A DNA stretch of 64,000 bases, from NCBI RefSeq assembly GCF_021347895.1, contig NC_067130.1, positions 23,509,492 to 23,573,491 on the forward strand, written 5' to 3'. The position numbers and the translations under genes are program-made. The DNA is from Acanthochromis polyacanthus. Taxonomy: Eukaryota; Chordata; Actinopteri; Pomacentridae. Under the pieces are notes generated by a model, which was not told where the DNA came from, searched no databases, and was given only the letters and a program-made list of their open reading frames with translations. Below are positions 12,505 through 22,830 of the stretch, piece after piece; within the stretch, counting starts at the first letter, position 1, and every line of letters begins with the position of its first letter.

Positions 12505-13440
12505 TCACGGTTCGTCCCCAGGTCTTGGAAGGATTTTATCTTTCACGTATGCCATGGCAATATCAGGATCGACAAACATCATGTCTTCCTCTCCATGTGT
12601 GATACGGAGCCTTGCCGGATAAAGTAATCCGTAGCGTACGCCTGGTCGGTCTCGAAGTAGCCTCCTGACACCCGTGAATTCAGCTCGAGCTTTGGCCACA
12701 GATGTAGTGAAGTCGGGGGCAATTGTGATCGGTGTATTCTTGAAGTGCAGAGGGCCACGAGTACGCGCGCGACGTAGTACCTCCACACAGTCTTGGTAAT
12801 AATGTAACTTAGCCACAATCACTCGTGGTCGTCCTCCCGGTTTCTTTTGGCCAGGTGAGCGATGTGAGCGATCCACAAGCGGCTCCTTCTCCAGCTCTAA
12901 CACATCTTTTAACATGTTAGCCACTGCTAGTGATGAACTGGATTCGGTCTCGGGCACTCTCAGTATGCGCAGATTACATCTCCTCATTCGGCCCTCCATG
13001 TCTTCATTTTTCTCCTTCAGCGACTTTACCTCAGTTTTCAGCTCGGCCACTGTGTCCCGTAAAGCGACGATCTCGTCAGACCAAGTGGAGAGGCCATTTT
13101 CCATATCGACAACTTTGACTCGTATTTGGTCCATGTCTGCACGAAGCGCGGTGGTGTTATTGAATAATGCCGTCTTCACAGACTGTATCTCCAGCTTAAG
13201 AGTACCAAAATCTTCCGCAAGGGCCTCTTTAATCTCCTTCTTTATCACCGACGAAATGTCAGCTTTTAGCTCCCGAAGAACCTCTGCCTTCAGGTCCACC
13301 ATTGTGTCAGGTTTGCTATGCTTTGGCGAAGGGGGGGCCGACTCATCCGTCTGGGTCTTGGAGGAACTCTGGTCCGAGGCTGAGTTGGGCCTACTTCCGT
13401 GTGGTCCGCTGTACTTATATTTCCGAAGATTTGCAGCCAT
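12505..13440 (-). CDS. L1-type ORF1 protein (RNA-binding chaperone)
   Basis: This is an uninterrupted 311-residue frame. It starts with a short basic, serine-rich N-terminus, followed by a long heptad-rich coiled coil at about residues 47-150. An RRM-like domain starts at RRCNLRILRVPE (about 153), and a basic C-terminal domain ends in DKILPRPGDEP. This order is the standard L1 ORF1p layout: trimerisation by coiled coil and nucleic-acid binding by RRM plus C-terminal domain. It lies directly upstream of ORF2 in the same LINE. It looks intact; whether it is expressed cannot be told. Confidence 0.88.
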   Translation of the reverse strand: MAANLRKYKYSGPHGSRPNSASDQSSSKTQTDESAPPSPKHSKPDTMVDLKAEVLRELKADISSVIKKEIKEALAEDFGTLKLEIQSVKTALFNNTTALRADMDQIRVKVVDMENGLSTWSDEIVALRDTVAELKTEVKSLKEKNEDMEGRMRRCNLRILRVPETESSSSLAVANMLKDVLELEKEPLVDRSHRSPGQKKPGGRPRVIVAKLHYYQDCVEVLRRARTRGPLHFKNTPITIAPDFTTSVAKARAEFTGVRRLLRDRPGVRYGLLYPARLRITHGEEDMMFVDPDIAMAYVKDKILPRPGDEP

Positions 13441-14187
13441 TACAATATTATTGGGACGTTAAAATGTTTCGTGTTCTTAACAGAGCCAAATACGCTGAAA
13501 GTTCAACGACATACGTTAAGAAAAAAGCTCAAATTGGGAGGCTTGTCGGGAGCCCTCGTTACACACGTCTTACTCTGTCGCCGCCATTTTCTCTCCCAAA
13601 GTGCTGTACAACATTTAAAAACATTTAAAATAAGAATACCCATCCCGCCCTCCCTCCTTATGCAAGACACATGAAAGCCCGCATAGAGTTTGCCAAAAAA
13701 CACATGAAGGACTCCCAGACTATAAGAAATAAGATTCTCTGGTCTGATGAAACCAAGATTGAACTTTTTGGTGTTAATTCTAAGCGGTATAAGTGGAGAA
13801 AACCAGGCACTGCCCAATACAATCCCAACAGTGAAACATGGTGGTGGGAGCATCATGTTGTGGGGGTGTTTTTCAGCTGCAGGGACAGGACGACTGGTTG
13901 CAATTGAAGGAAGGAGATATCAAGTACAGAGATATCCTGGAGGAAAACCTCTTCCAGAGGTGCTCAGGACCTCAGACTGGGCCGAAGGTTCACCTTTCAA
14001 CAGGACAATGACCCTAAGCACACAGCTAAAATAACAAAGGAGTGGCTTCTGAACAACTCTGTGACCGTTCTTGACTGGCCCAGCCAGAGCCCTGACCTAA
14101 ACCCAATTGAGCATCTCTGGAGAGACCTCAAAATGGCTGTCCACCAACGTTCACCATCCAACCTGACAGAACTGGAGAGGATCTGCA

Positions 14188-14845
14188 GGGTTCTCGCCAG
14201 CGCATTTCAGCGTAACGGTCGTTACGCTATCTTAACGGCCTGTTACACTCAGTTTAAAAGATTACGCTGTGATTAGGGCTGCTACGCCAGCGCATTTCAA
14301 AGATTACGCTGTTGTTATGAGAGTGTGTGGCTCCGTCATGAGAGAGGGAGAGAGAGCAGCGTGTGTGTGGGAGGGAGGGGGAAGGAGGGGGAGAGCGAGT
14401 GAGAGAGACGGCAGTCGGTGCCATGGTCGGTGCAGTCGGAGGAGGAGAGAAGGTGTGTAGTTGCTGGGTTGGCCTTACTGTGCAGTTCAGCCACTGTTGA
14501 TAGACAATAAAGGCTGCAGTGTTCTTCGATGCGGCTGGGCTCCTGTGTCTTTGCCTCTACGGCTGCTGAGGAAGTGAAGGGGGTTAACCCCGGGCTTCCT
14601 GACCGACCTGGCCAACCTGGCCGAACAGGAAGGGTTAACACTGTGATTAGGGCCGCTGCGCTGTTATTTTGACAGATAACGCCATGTGTGTTTGTTTTTA
14701 TCAACTGGGTGCCTATCTAGGTTAATTTATGTCTCCCCACCGCAGCTGTACTTTCCTGTCGATTGACCCGTTCCCGTCTATTGCGCGCGCGTGTGTGTGC
14801 AGGAGGACCTGCCGTTACGCTGAAAAAAATCCTGGCGAGAACCCT
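14188..14845. mobile_element. hAT-like non-autonomous element with GA-rich core
   Basis: GATCTGCA at 14180-14187 and 14846-14853 is an exact 8-bp duplication within the Tc1 transposase. The ends are inverted: GGGTTCTCGCCAG on the left and CTGGCGAGAACCCT on the right, each followed inward by TTTCAGCGTAACGG or its complement. The interior repeats GATTACGCTG-type motifs, a purine-rich GAGAGA/GGAGGG tract (14340-14410) and a CA-type dinucleotide run. No transposase is visible. Confidence 0.85.
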
Positions 14846-15182
14846 GATCTGCAAGGAAGAATGGCAGAGGATCCCCAAAACCGGGTGTGAAAATTTGTTG
14901 CATCATTCCCAAGAAGACTCATGGCTGTACTAGCTGAAAAGCGTGCTTCTACTCAATACTGAGCACAGGGTCTGAATACTTCTGACCATGTGATATTTCA
15001 GTTTTTCTTTTTTCATAAATTTGCAAAAATTTCTACATTTCTTTTTTTTTCTGTCAAGATGGGGTGCTGAGTGTACATTAATGAGAAATAAAATGAACTT
15101 TTTTGATTTTGGCAAATGGCTGCAATGACAGAGTCAAAAATTTCAAGGGGGCTGAATACTTTCCGTACCCACTGTACTAATA

Positions 15183-16741
15183 CACTGCTCAAAAAAATTA
15201 AAGGAACACTTTGAAAATACATCATATTTCAATACGGGGGGAAAAAAAACTGGATATTAGCATTGATATGGACTGGATAATGTGTTAGGAATGAAAAGTG
15301 CAACACTGTTTGATGGGAATGAAAATTATCAACCCCCCAGGAGGGCTAAACTCAAGACACCCCAAAATCAAAGTGAAAAACTGATGTGGCAGGCTAGTCC
15401 ATCTTGCTGAAATTCCTTGGCAGCAACTCAAAATGGTATTCAGTAGTTTGTATGGCCTCCATGTGCTTGTATGCATGACTGACGATGCCGGGACAAGCTC
15501 TGAATGAGACGACAGATGGCGTCCTGGGGTATCTCCTGCCAGAGCTGGACCAGGGCATCGCTGAGCTCCTGGACAGTCTGAGGAGCAACCTGATGGTGTC
15601 GGATGGAACAAATCAATGTTCCAAAGGTGTTCTATAGGATTCAGGTCAGGTGAGCGTGGGGGCCAGCTAATGGCATCAGTTCCTTCATCCTCCAGGAACT
15701 GCATGAGTTCTCTTACCACATAAGACTGGGCACTGTCGTGCACCAGAAGGAATCCAGGACCACTGCACCAATGTAGGGTCTGACAATGGGTCCAAGGATT
15801 TCATCCTGATACCTAACAGTCAGAGTGCCATTGTCCAGCCTGTAGAGGTCTGTATGTCTCTCCATGGATATGCCTCCCCACACCAAACCGGTCATGCTGA
15901 ACAATGTTACAGGCAGCATAACGTTCTCCACGGCTTCTCCAGACCCTTTCATGCCTGTCACATGCGCTCAGGGTGAACCTGCTCTCATCTGTGAAAAGCA
16001 CAGGGCACCAGTGGTGGACTTTCAAATTCCTGTGTTCTATGGCAAATGCCAGCCGAGCTCCACGGTGCCAGTCAGCGAGCACAGCGGGCACTCGAGGACG
16101 CTGGGCCCTCAGACCACTCTCGTTACATCTCTTTCTCATTGTTTGATCAGAGACATTCACACCAGTGGTCTGCTAGAGGTCATTTTGTAGAGATATTGCA
16201 GTGCTCATCCTGTTCCTCCTTGCACAAAGGAGCAGATACCTGTCCTGCTGATCGGTTGAGGACCTTCGACAGCCCTGTCAAGCTCTCCCAGACGAACTGC
16301 CTGTCTCCTGGAATCTCCTCCATGCGCTTGAGAATGTGCTGGGAGACACAGCAAACCTTCTGGCAATGGCACACATTGATGTGCCATCCTGGAGGAGTTG
16401 GACTGTCTGTGGAATCTCTGTAGGGTCCAGGTATCGCCTCATGCTACCAGAAGTGGCACTTACCCTAGCCAAATGCAAAACTAGTGAAAAACAGTCAGAA
16501 AACATTGGGAAGGAAAAAAATGTCAGTGGCCTTCAACTGCAAACTCATTCCTGTTTTGGGGGTTGTCTCATTGTTACCCCTCTAGTGCATCTGTTGTTAA
16601 TTTTATGAACACCAAAGCAGCTGAAACGGACTAAAAAGCCCCTCAGTTACTTTCTTGACCAGATCAGTATCCCACATGTTTCACTGATTTGATGCTATAC
16701 TTGGATTAAAAAGTGTTCCTTTAATTTTTTTTTGAGCAGTG
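15183..16741 (-). mobile_element. Tc1-like element B
   Basis: TA at 15181-15182 and 16742-16743 flanks a 1559-bp element with inverted ends starting CACTGCTCAAAAAAATTAAA. It starts only a few bases after element A ends. The transposase runs on the minus strand and is broken. Confidence 0.93.
15620..16505 (-). pseudogene. Tc1-like transposase of element B, broken
   Basis: Fragments read in order on the minus strand. A helix-turn-helix region is at 16505-16345 (MCAIARRFAVSPSTFSSAW). A middle segment at 16160-15880 has LFTDESRFTL with the first catalytic Asp. The C-terminal part at 15743-15620 has [17 protein letters not shown] with the catalytic Glu. The fragments lie in different frames, so at least two frameshifts separate them. 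It belongs to a different Tc1 subfamily from elements A and C, judged by its different termini and sequence. Confidence 0.85.
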
Positions 16742-16767
16742 TACATTCAGAGTGCTTAGCAAACGTA

Positions 16768-18402
<1,635 letters not shown>

Positions 18403-18839
18403 TATTAGACCATCACCCAGTGTAAGCTGTTTGCCACTGCTGCCCCAAAATTAACAGAATTGCTGATTCCAAAATATTTTTTTAGTGTTTCTGTCATGGT
18501 TAATCTGTCAGTATGTGCAAGCTCTTTAGTCAAAATGAAATCTTAATGACAAAATAGAATTACTGTTGTGGGCCATGAATTTTCAAGTTTACTGATTTAC
18601 AAAAAAGCAGAAAAAAATAGCAATGCACATCATTATATCTGGATTGTGATGACAGATTACATTTCATTGCTTGCATTCTTGAACCGAAAATTTGTTTTGG
18701 TGGTTGTATGTTATTTTTGGTTAATTTCTGACTTGTCAGAGAATTGCAGTATGTTAGCTCTAATTAGAGTAGAAAAACATGAATTAATTTTGAAATTCCT
18801 CACTCCTGTTCAAAATGATGAAGTGTAGGGAACTAACTG

Positions 18840-19335
18840 AGAAAGGCAAAGTCTGAATTAAAGCACTTCATGAGGTTGGATGAGTTTTTGAGACAAATAT
18901 TGCAAGATAAGGTATTCTTAATGTGTGGTCAAATGGAAATGGATGGTATCATGAACAAGGTCTACCACAACATCATGGTGCATCATGGAATCCCTTCTTG
19001 ATTGAACCTGATAGGTTATGGGTTCATATATCAAGAAGACAATGACTCCAAGCATACTTCAAAGCTGTGCAGAGATTAGCTGACCAAGAAAAAGGAATCC
19101 GGATGACTGGAACTGACTTAGTTAAAGTTCAGACTTGAATCCCAATTGAACAGATCTGGAATTTATTGAATTCAAAATTAGATGGCACAAAAGTCTATTA
19201 GTATTGTGAGTCTCAGCGTTACAGTTGTTATAAGTCGATTCTTTGTAAAGCATGTGAAAATCTTGATAAAGCTATTAGAGAAAAAATGAAGTCTGTGTTG
19301 CTTCCTCTGAACTCTGATGAAGGAAAGACAATTCC
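18840..19335 (+). pseudogene. Ancient mariner/Tc1 transposase fossil
   Basis: Scattered remains of a DD34E transposase can be read in changing frames: QEDNDSKHTSK-like near 19040 and a degraded PNxIEQIW near 19140-19160. Stops and shifts are dense and no terminal repeats are clear. It is much older than the neighbouring Tc1 copies. Confidence 0.55.
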
Positions 19336-19754
19336 AAACAGTAAGTAAATGTCCTTCCCACCGCTGAAAGATGAGATAACATTGACTTCAGTCTCAGTGA
19401 TAAACAGCAGCTTCTGTCCTTAAAGCTGCTGTCCGGAGTATCTGTTTGTTTTCAATTTATGTATCATTTTTTAACAAAGCTTAAATGTGTTAGTCTAGTT
19501 CGATACTATAATATAAAGTTAGTATAACGCGATATGAAAATTTATTCCTGAGCTCCGCCTTCCTCTCATAGACCCCCATGTTATTCCAAAAAGCGCCGGT
19601 TGCTGCCGACCAATCAAGTTCGAGCTTCAGCTTTGTCATGCTGTCAATCAACGGTTACGCGCACAGCAAGCAAGCCCATGCAGAGGTGGGCGAGCTACGC
19701 ACTACGCAACCGCGCGCACATTTGTTTTGCTTGTGGAGGAGAGAGCATCAGGTC

Positions 19755-20024
19755 TCAGCAACTTCCAGAAAAGTTACCAATCCCACGGTTTGTCAGGCCA
19801 AGAGACTGCAGGACGTTTTTTGGCTCGGGGTGCTCGCGTCGCTCCCCGACCACAGCCTCCATAGCCCGGCTGACGCCTTCGTTTAGATGCCGTGGTCGGG
19901 GAGCGAGGCGAGCACCCCGACCACGGTCTCCATAGCCCGCCTGACGGCTTCGTTTACATGCCCGACCTCTGGAGGAAGATGTCGGGGCGTCTGGGACATA
20001 CTCTTCGTCAGAGGAGTCATGCAA
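19755..20024 (-). pseudogene. Possible transposase first exon with a frame-breaking duplication
   Basis: The frame begins MHDSSDEEYVPDAPTSSS, an acidic start reminiscent of piggyBac-type transposase N-termini, and continues as arginine-rich sequence. A 71-bp tandem duplication (about 19810-19952) is not a multiple of three. The segment KRSRQAGYGDRGRG recurs as a KRRRQPGYGGCGRG-like copy in another frame. No catalytic domain follows in the element. The role is uncertain; it may be a captured promoter-exon of the autonomous parent. Confidence 0.4.
19890..19926. repeat. GC-rich perfect hairpin at the 71-bp duplication junction
   Basis: CCGTGGTCGGGG (19890-19901) is the exact reverse complement of CCCCGACCACGG (19915-19926), with a 13-nt loop. 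The hairpin lies within the tandem duplication and may have promoted replication slippage. Confidence 0.75.
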
Positions 20025-20349
20025 TTCTGAACTCTAGATAGAAATAAATAAACAATGTAACACATATACACGCGTAAATGCACTAAGTTTGATAAACAAC
20101 GTCATCGAGAGGGATACACGAGTGTAATCACATATTGAAACTTTACTAGTTCGTCCTAGCAGATTCATGTTATTTTGGTATTAGGACAAGTTAGACTCAA
20201 TACAGCATTCTAACGTAATTCCTTTATTATTTACTAAATGTAGAAGAGGGGAAAACAGCAAAACAGGCGAGATGCTGCAGCACTCCGGGCAGCTCAGTGA
20301 AGCTGACCCCCCGCCCACAGAAAAATCCAAGCAAACAGGCTGAGTGGTT

Positions 20350-20724
20350 AGTGCTTCGTTTGTGCTGATTTGTGCCGTTAAAATTTTCGTTTGTGCTGCT
20401 ATCGTTTTTGAGATATTAAAGATTATTTTTTAGGTCATTCAGAGGTCATCATCCCCCCAGCTTGCTCCAAAATGAACCAGACTTGTCTACTTTTTTAGTG
20501 CTTCGTTTGTGCTGATTTGTGCCGGTAAAATTTTCGTTTGTGCTGCTATCGTTTTTGAGATATTGAAGATTATTTTTTAGGTCATTCAGAGGTCATCATC
20601 CCCCCAGCTTGCTCCAAAATGAACCAGACTTGTCTACTTTTTTAGTGCTTCGTTTGTACTGATTTGTGCCGTTAAAATTTTCGTTTGTGCTGTTATAGTT
20701 TTTGAGATATTACAAGTTTTATTT
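20350..20724. repeat. 147-bp tandem repeats, left array of the foldback
   Basis: The unit start AGTGCTTCGTTTGTGCTGAT recurs at 20350, 20497 and 20644, giving an exact period of 147 bp. There are two full units and one partial. Units contain CCCCCCAGCTTGCTCCAAAA and end in a T-run. The same unit appears in reverse complement in the right array. Confidence 0.93.
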
Positions 20725-21308
20725 ACAGACGATCACATGACCCGAATTGATGATGTCTGTGGTCTGTCACGTTTATAACGTCTTAATGTATATAATGTGT
20801 ATAGAACTACTGTAATAACATCTGAGGATGTTCAACCTGTGTTATTGCTGGAAAATGTCTCTTTGAACTGACTTTGTGCCTTTGTGTGTGCATTTTTTTA
20901 ATACAATTTGGTTAAATAAACGTAGAATGTATGTTTATGTTACTAATTTACATTTTTAATGAACTGTGCTTGATATTTACTTTGCCACTCACATTTCTGT
21001 CATAAGACAATAAATGAAATCGCTTCAAGGTTTATTTAGGAGCATGAAGCATTTAAAAAAAACCAACATTCAGCACTCCCCTCTAAGAACTACACAAAAT
21101 AGCAGTCTTTCACAGCCATTCAACAAGACACACACATTGGATGACCTTTTCACAATTTTACCATTTCAGTGGCATTTTTACAACCTTCAGACAAATCTGA
21201 TTTCTAGACACGGTAAGTGCACTTGTAAAATACCGAGGTTTTAGTTAAAATTCCAAGTTAACACATGGTATAGGCAACATGATTTAGCTAACATGGTATC
21301 GCTAACAT

Positions 21309-21640
21309 TTTAACGGCACAAATCAGCACAAACGAAGCACTAAAAAAGTAGACAAGTCTGGTTCATTTTGGAGCAAACTGGGGGGATGATGACATCATCG
21401 CCCAAAAATAAAACTTGTAATATCTGAAAAACGATAGCAGCACAAACGAAAATTTTACCGGCACAAATCAGTACAAACGAAGCACTAAAAAAGTAGACAA
21501 GTCTGGTTCATTTTGGAGCAAGCTGGGGGGATGATGACCTCTGAATGACCTAAAAAATAATCTTTAATATCTCAAAAATGATAGCAGCACAAACGAAAAT
21601 TTTAACGGCACAAATCAGCACAAACGAGGCACTAACCACT
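21309..21640. repeat. 147-bp tandem repeats, right array (inverted)
   Basis: This is the reverse complement of the left-array unit, about two copies, starting near 21309 and 21459, with small differences such as GACATCATCGCCC near 21390. Left and right arrays can pair into a long stem over a loop of about 580 bp (20725-21308) that holds no recognisable gene. Confidence 0.9.
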
Positions 21641-21935
21641 CAGCCTGTTTGCTTGGATTTTTTCTGTGGGTGGGGGGTCAGCTTCACTGAGCTACTCCGG
21701 GCACTTCTCTCATGTACTGCGCGCGTGCACAAATAAAGGGGCGAAATCAGAGGTAGGGAGGGTGGGACCAACAGTGTTTTAGGAGACGCTGCGATTCAAA
21801 CTCCGGACAGCAGCTTTAACTTTGCTTAAAATGGTATTGTTCACTTATACATAAAATAGGACAGAAATTGAAAGTACAAAAGAAGACGGGAAAATAACAC
21901 ATCACATCATACGAAACAGCAGAAATGTGTCCTAC

Positions 21936-22289
21936 CATGAGCTCATGTTCAGTGCGATGTACTCCTAATTTCTTCAGCCCGATTGTCAAATCGTTGACAC
22001 AGATGCCTCCATCCCCGTTCACATCCAGGACCTGGAACAGCACTTTCAGCCTGTGCTCTTGCTCCGGCCCTCCACAGATGTCACATGGATGCTCGGACTG
22101 GCCGAGGTCCGACAGCCGGTCACTGGCGGCGGGCTGTCGGCTGACTGGTGTTGATGAAGCTGAGGAGCGGTCATCAGCGTGGCTGTCTCCGCCGCCTGGG
22201 TCAACCCCTGGATGGCTCTCTGCTGAGCGGCACTGGCAGAATACATCGCCGAGCAAAGGGGGCATCAAAGAGCCGTGCTGGTGCATCAT
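21936..22289 (-). CDS. slc25a25: slc25a25-like (SCaMC) first coding exon
   Basis: The exon encodes 118 residues from MMHQHGS to HRTEHELM and stops at a splice donor (ATG then GTAGG, donor at 21935-21934). The start is fixed by an in-frame TAA 15 nt upstream (22302-22304). After a low-complexity N-terminus, the EF-hand-type segment FQVLDVNGDGGICVNDL has a calcium-loop pattern at residues 89-100. The piece GLKKLGVHRTEHEL closely resembles the regulatory N-terminus of calcium-dependent mitochondrial ATP-Mg/phosphate carriers, best matching SLC25A25 long isoforms. Those proteins exchange ATP-Mg for phosphate across the inner membrane under calcium control. No further exons are found in the 21.9 kb below, so intron 1 is long or the gene is split. 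SLC25A23/24 are less likely. Confidence 0.75.
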
Positions 22290-22830
22290 GAGTGTCGGGC
22301 CTTATGTCCGTGCTGCCCCTGGTCCTAACCGCTGAGAGAGAAGCACCACAGGCCGCTGGTGAACACCGCGCTCACTACCACGTCACTTGTCCCTCCATTT
22401 CAGGAGGCGCCCAGCGGTCAGTTAGCCTCCAAACACAGCTCTGTCTCCACTAAAACACCCGGGCAGTTCACCTGACGTCCTCGCAGTAATATCACAGGGC
22501 TGAGTCTGCTCCATTTACCGGCATTTTCAGCGTAGTTCGATACCGGTGAAGTCGTCGGTGAGGTGGGACGCGTGACGGGACGAGCTCAGCCCTGACTGTC
22601 TGGTAAAATACCTCCACAGCATCACGTGTTGTAGAGTTCACACGGAGATCGTGTACTGCAGATAGCCAAAAAAAAACAAAAAAAACAAAGCTGTTGTTCT
22701 ACTGACTGTTTTGGGATAGCTTGTTTTTCCGATGTATTGTGTCGTTAATTTGCAGTCTACTGAGAAGATAAAGCTATGGAGCTCAAAGAAGCCGGGTGGC
22801 CAAAAGTCTCGCGAGATTCAAGCGTAACCC
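22290..22830 (-). promoter_or_regulatory. Probable slc25a25 promoter and 5' UTR
   Basis: This CpG-richer stretch lies immediately upstream of the first coding exon. It includes GC-rich blocks around 22320-22620 and the TCTCGCGAGA palindrome at 22807-22816. No TATA box stands out. The transcription start is not determinable from sequence alone. Confidence 0.5.
22807..22816. promoter_or_regulatory. TCTCGCGAGA promoter palindrome
   Basis: This is an exact 10-bp palindrome known from TATA-less, often bidirectional vertebrate promoters. It lies about 520 bp upstream of the slc25a25-like start codon. No gene on the opposite side is visible, so use as a bidirectional promoter is only a possibility. 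Confidence 0.6.

Larger units (their letters stand above)
7735..13596 (-). mobile_element. Near full-length L1/Tx1-type LINE
   Basis: A perfect 20-bp target duplication, CAAAGTGCTGTACAACATTT, lies at 7715-7734 and 13597-13616. The poly(T) on the plus strand at 7735-7740 is the element's poly(A) tail. ORF1 (12505-13440) and ORF2 (8300-12115) follow each other on the minus strand, then a 3' UTR carrying a hAT-like miniature element. The long exact duplication and few coding lesions suggest a fairly recent insertion. Confidence 0.93.
7660..13665 (-). repeat. 5'-truncated retroelement tail, split by an L1
   Basis: The piece at 7660-7734 plus 13597-13665 reads on the minus strand as a LINE/SINE 3' end finishing in TTTGA repeats (ATCAA repeats on the plus strand). 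TGCAA occurs on both sides (about 7655 and 13660) within the Tc1 transposase, consistent with a short target duplication. The L1 at 7735-13596 is inserted in it. Confidence 0.7.
7265..14960 (+). pseudogene. Tc1-like transposase, fragmented
   Basis: The N-terminal paired-type helix-turn-helix part is at 7265-7660 (motifs LPKELRDRIV, KSTVASIILKW, LPRPGHPAKL). The catalytic part resumes at 13671 with [13 protein letters not shown] (first Asp), then a DNDPKHT-equivalent near 14005 and [11 protein letters not shown] near 14100. A transposon insertion at 14188 removes continuity before the C-terminus, and frameshifts lie around 13850-14000. The product would have been a DD34E cut-and-paste transposase acting on its own TA-flanked ends; it cannot be made from this copy. 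Confidence 0.88.
7028..15174 (+). mobile_element. Tc1-like element A, truncated left end, split by nested insertions
   Basis: The right end carries the Tc1-type terminus ending GTACCCACTG at 15174, followed by TA. The left end starts inside the inverted repeat at AGAAATGTAGAC and lacks about 130 bp of terminus. The element is interrupted by a retroelement tail with an L1 inside it (about 7660-13665) and by a hAT-like element (14188-14845). Without the insertions it would be close to the usual 1.6 kb. Confidence 0.88.
19424..21815. mobile_element. TTAA-flanked foldback element
   Basis: TTAA at 19420-19423 and 21816-21819 flanks a 2392-bp element whose ends are exact inverted repeats, AGCTGCTGTCCGGAGT. 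Inside lie opposing arrays of a 147-bp tandem unit (20350-20724 and about 21309-21640, reverse complement). Outside the arrays are matching GCTCAGTGAAGCTGACC blocks at 20291 and 21680. TTAA targets are used by piggyBac and Kolobok elements; the ends lack the CCC start of piggyBac, so Kolobok or an unassigned group is possible. A probable transposase first exon is at 19755-20024. Confidence 0.8.

Noticed and set aside
20350..21640. 147-bp repeats as a CRISPR array or satellite
   Set aside because: The units are tandem without spacers, occur in two inverted arrays inside a transposon, and the genome is eukaryotic.
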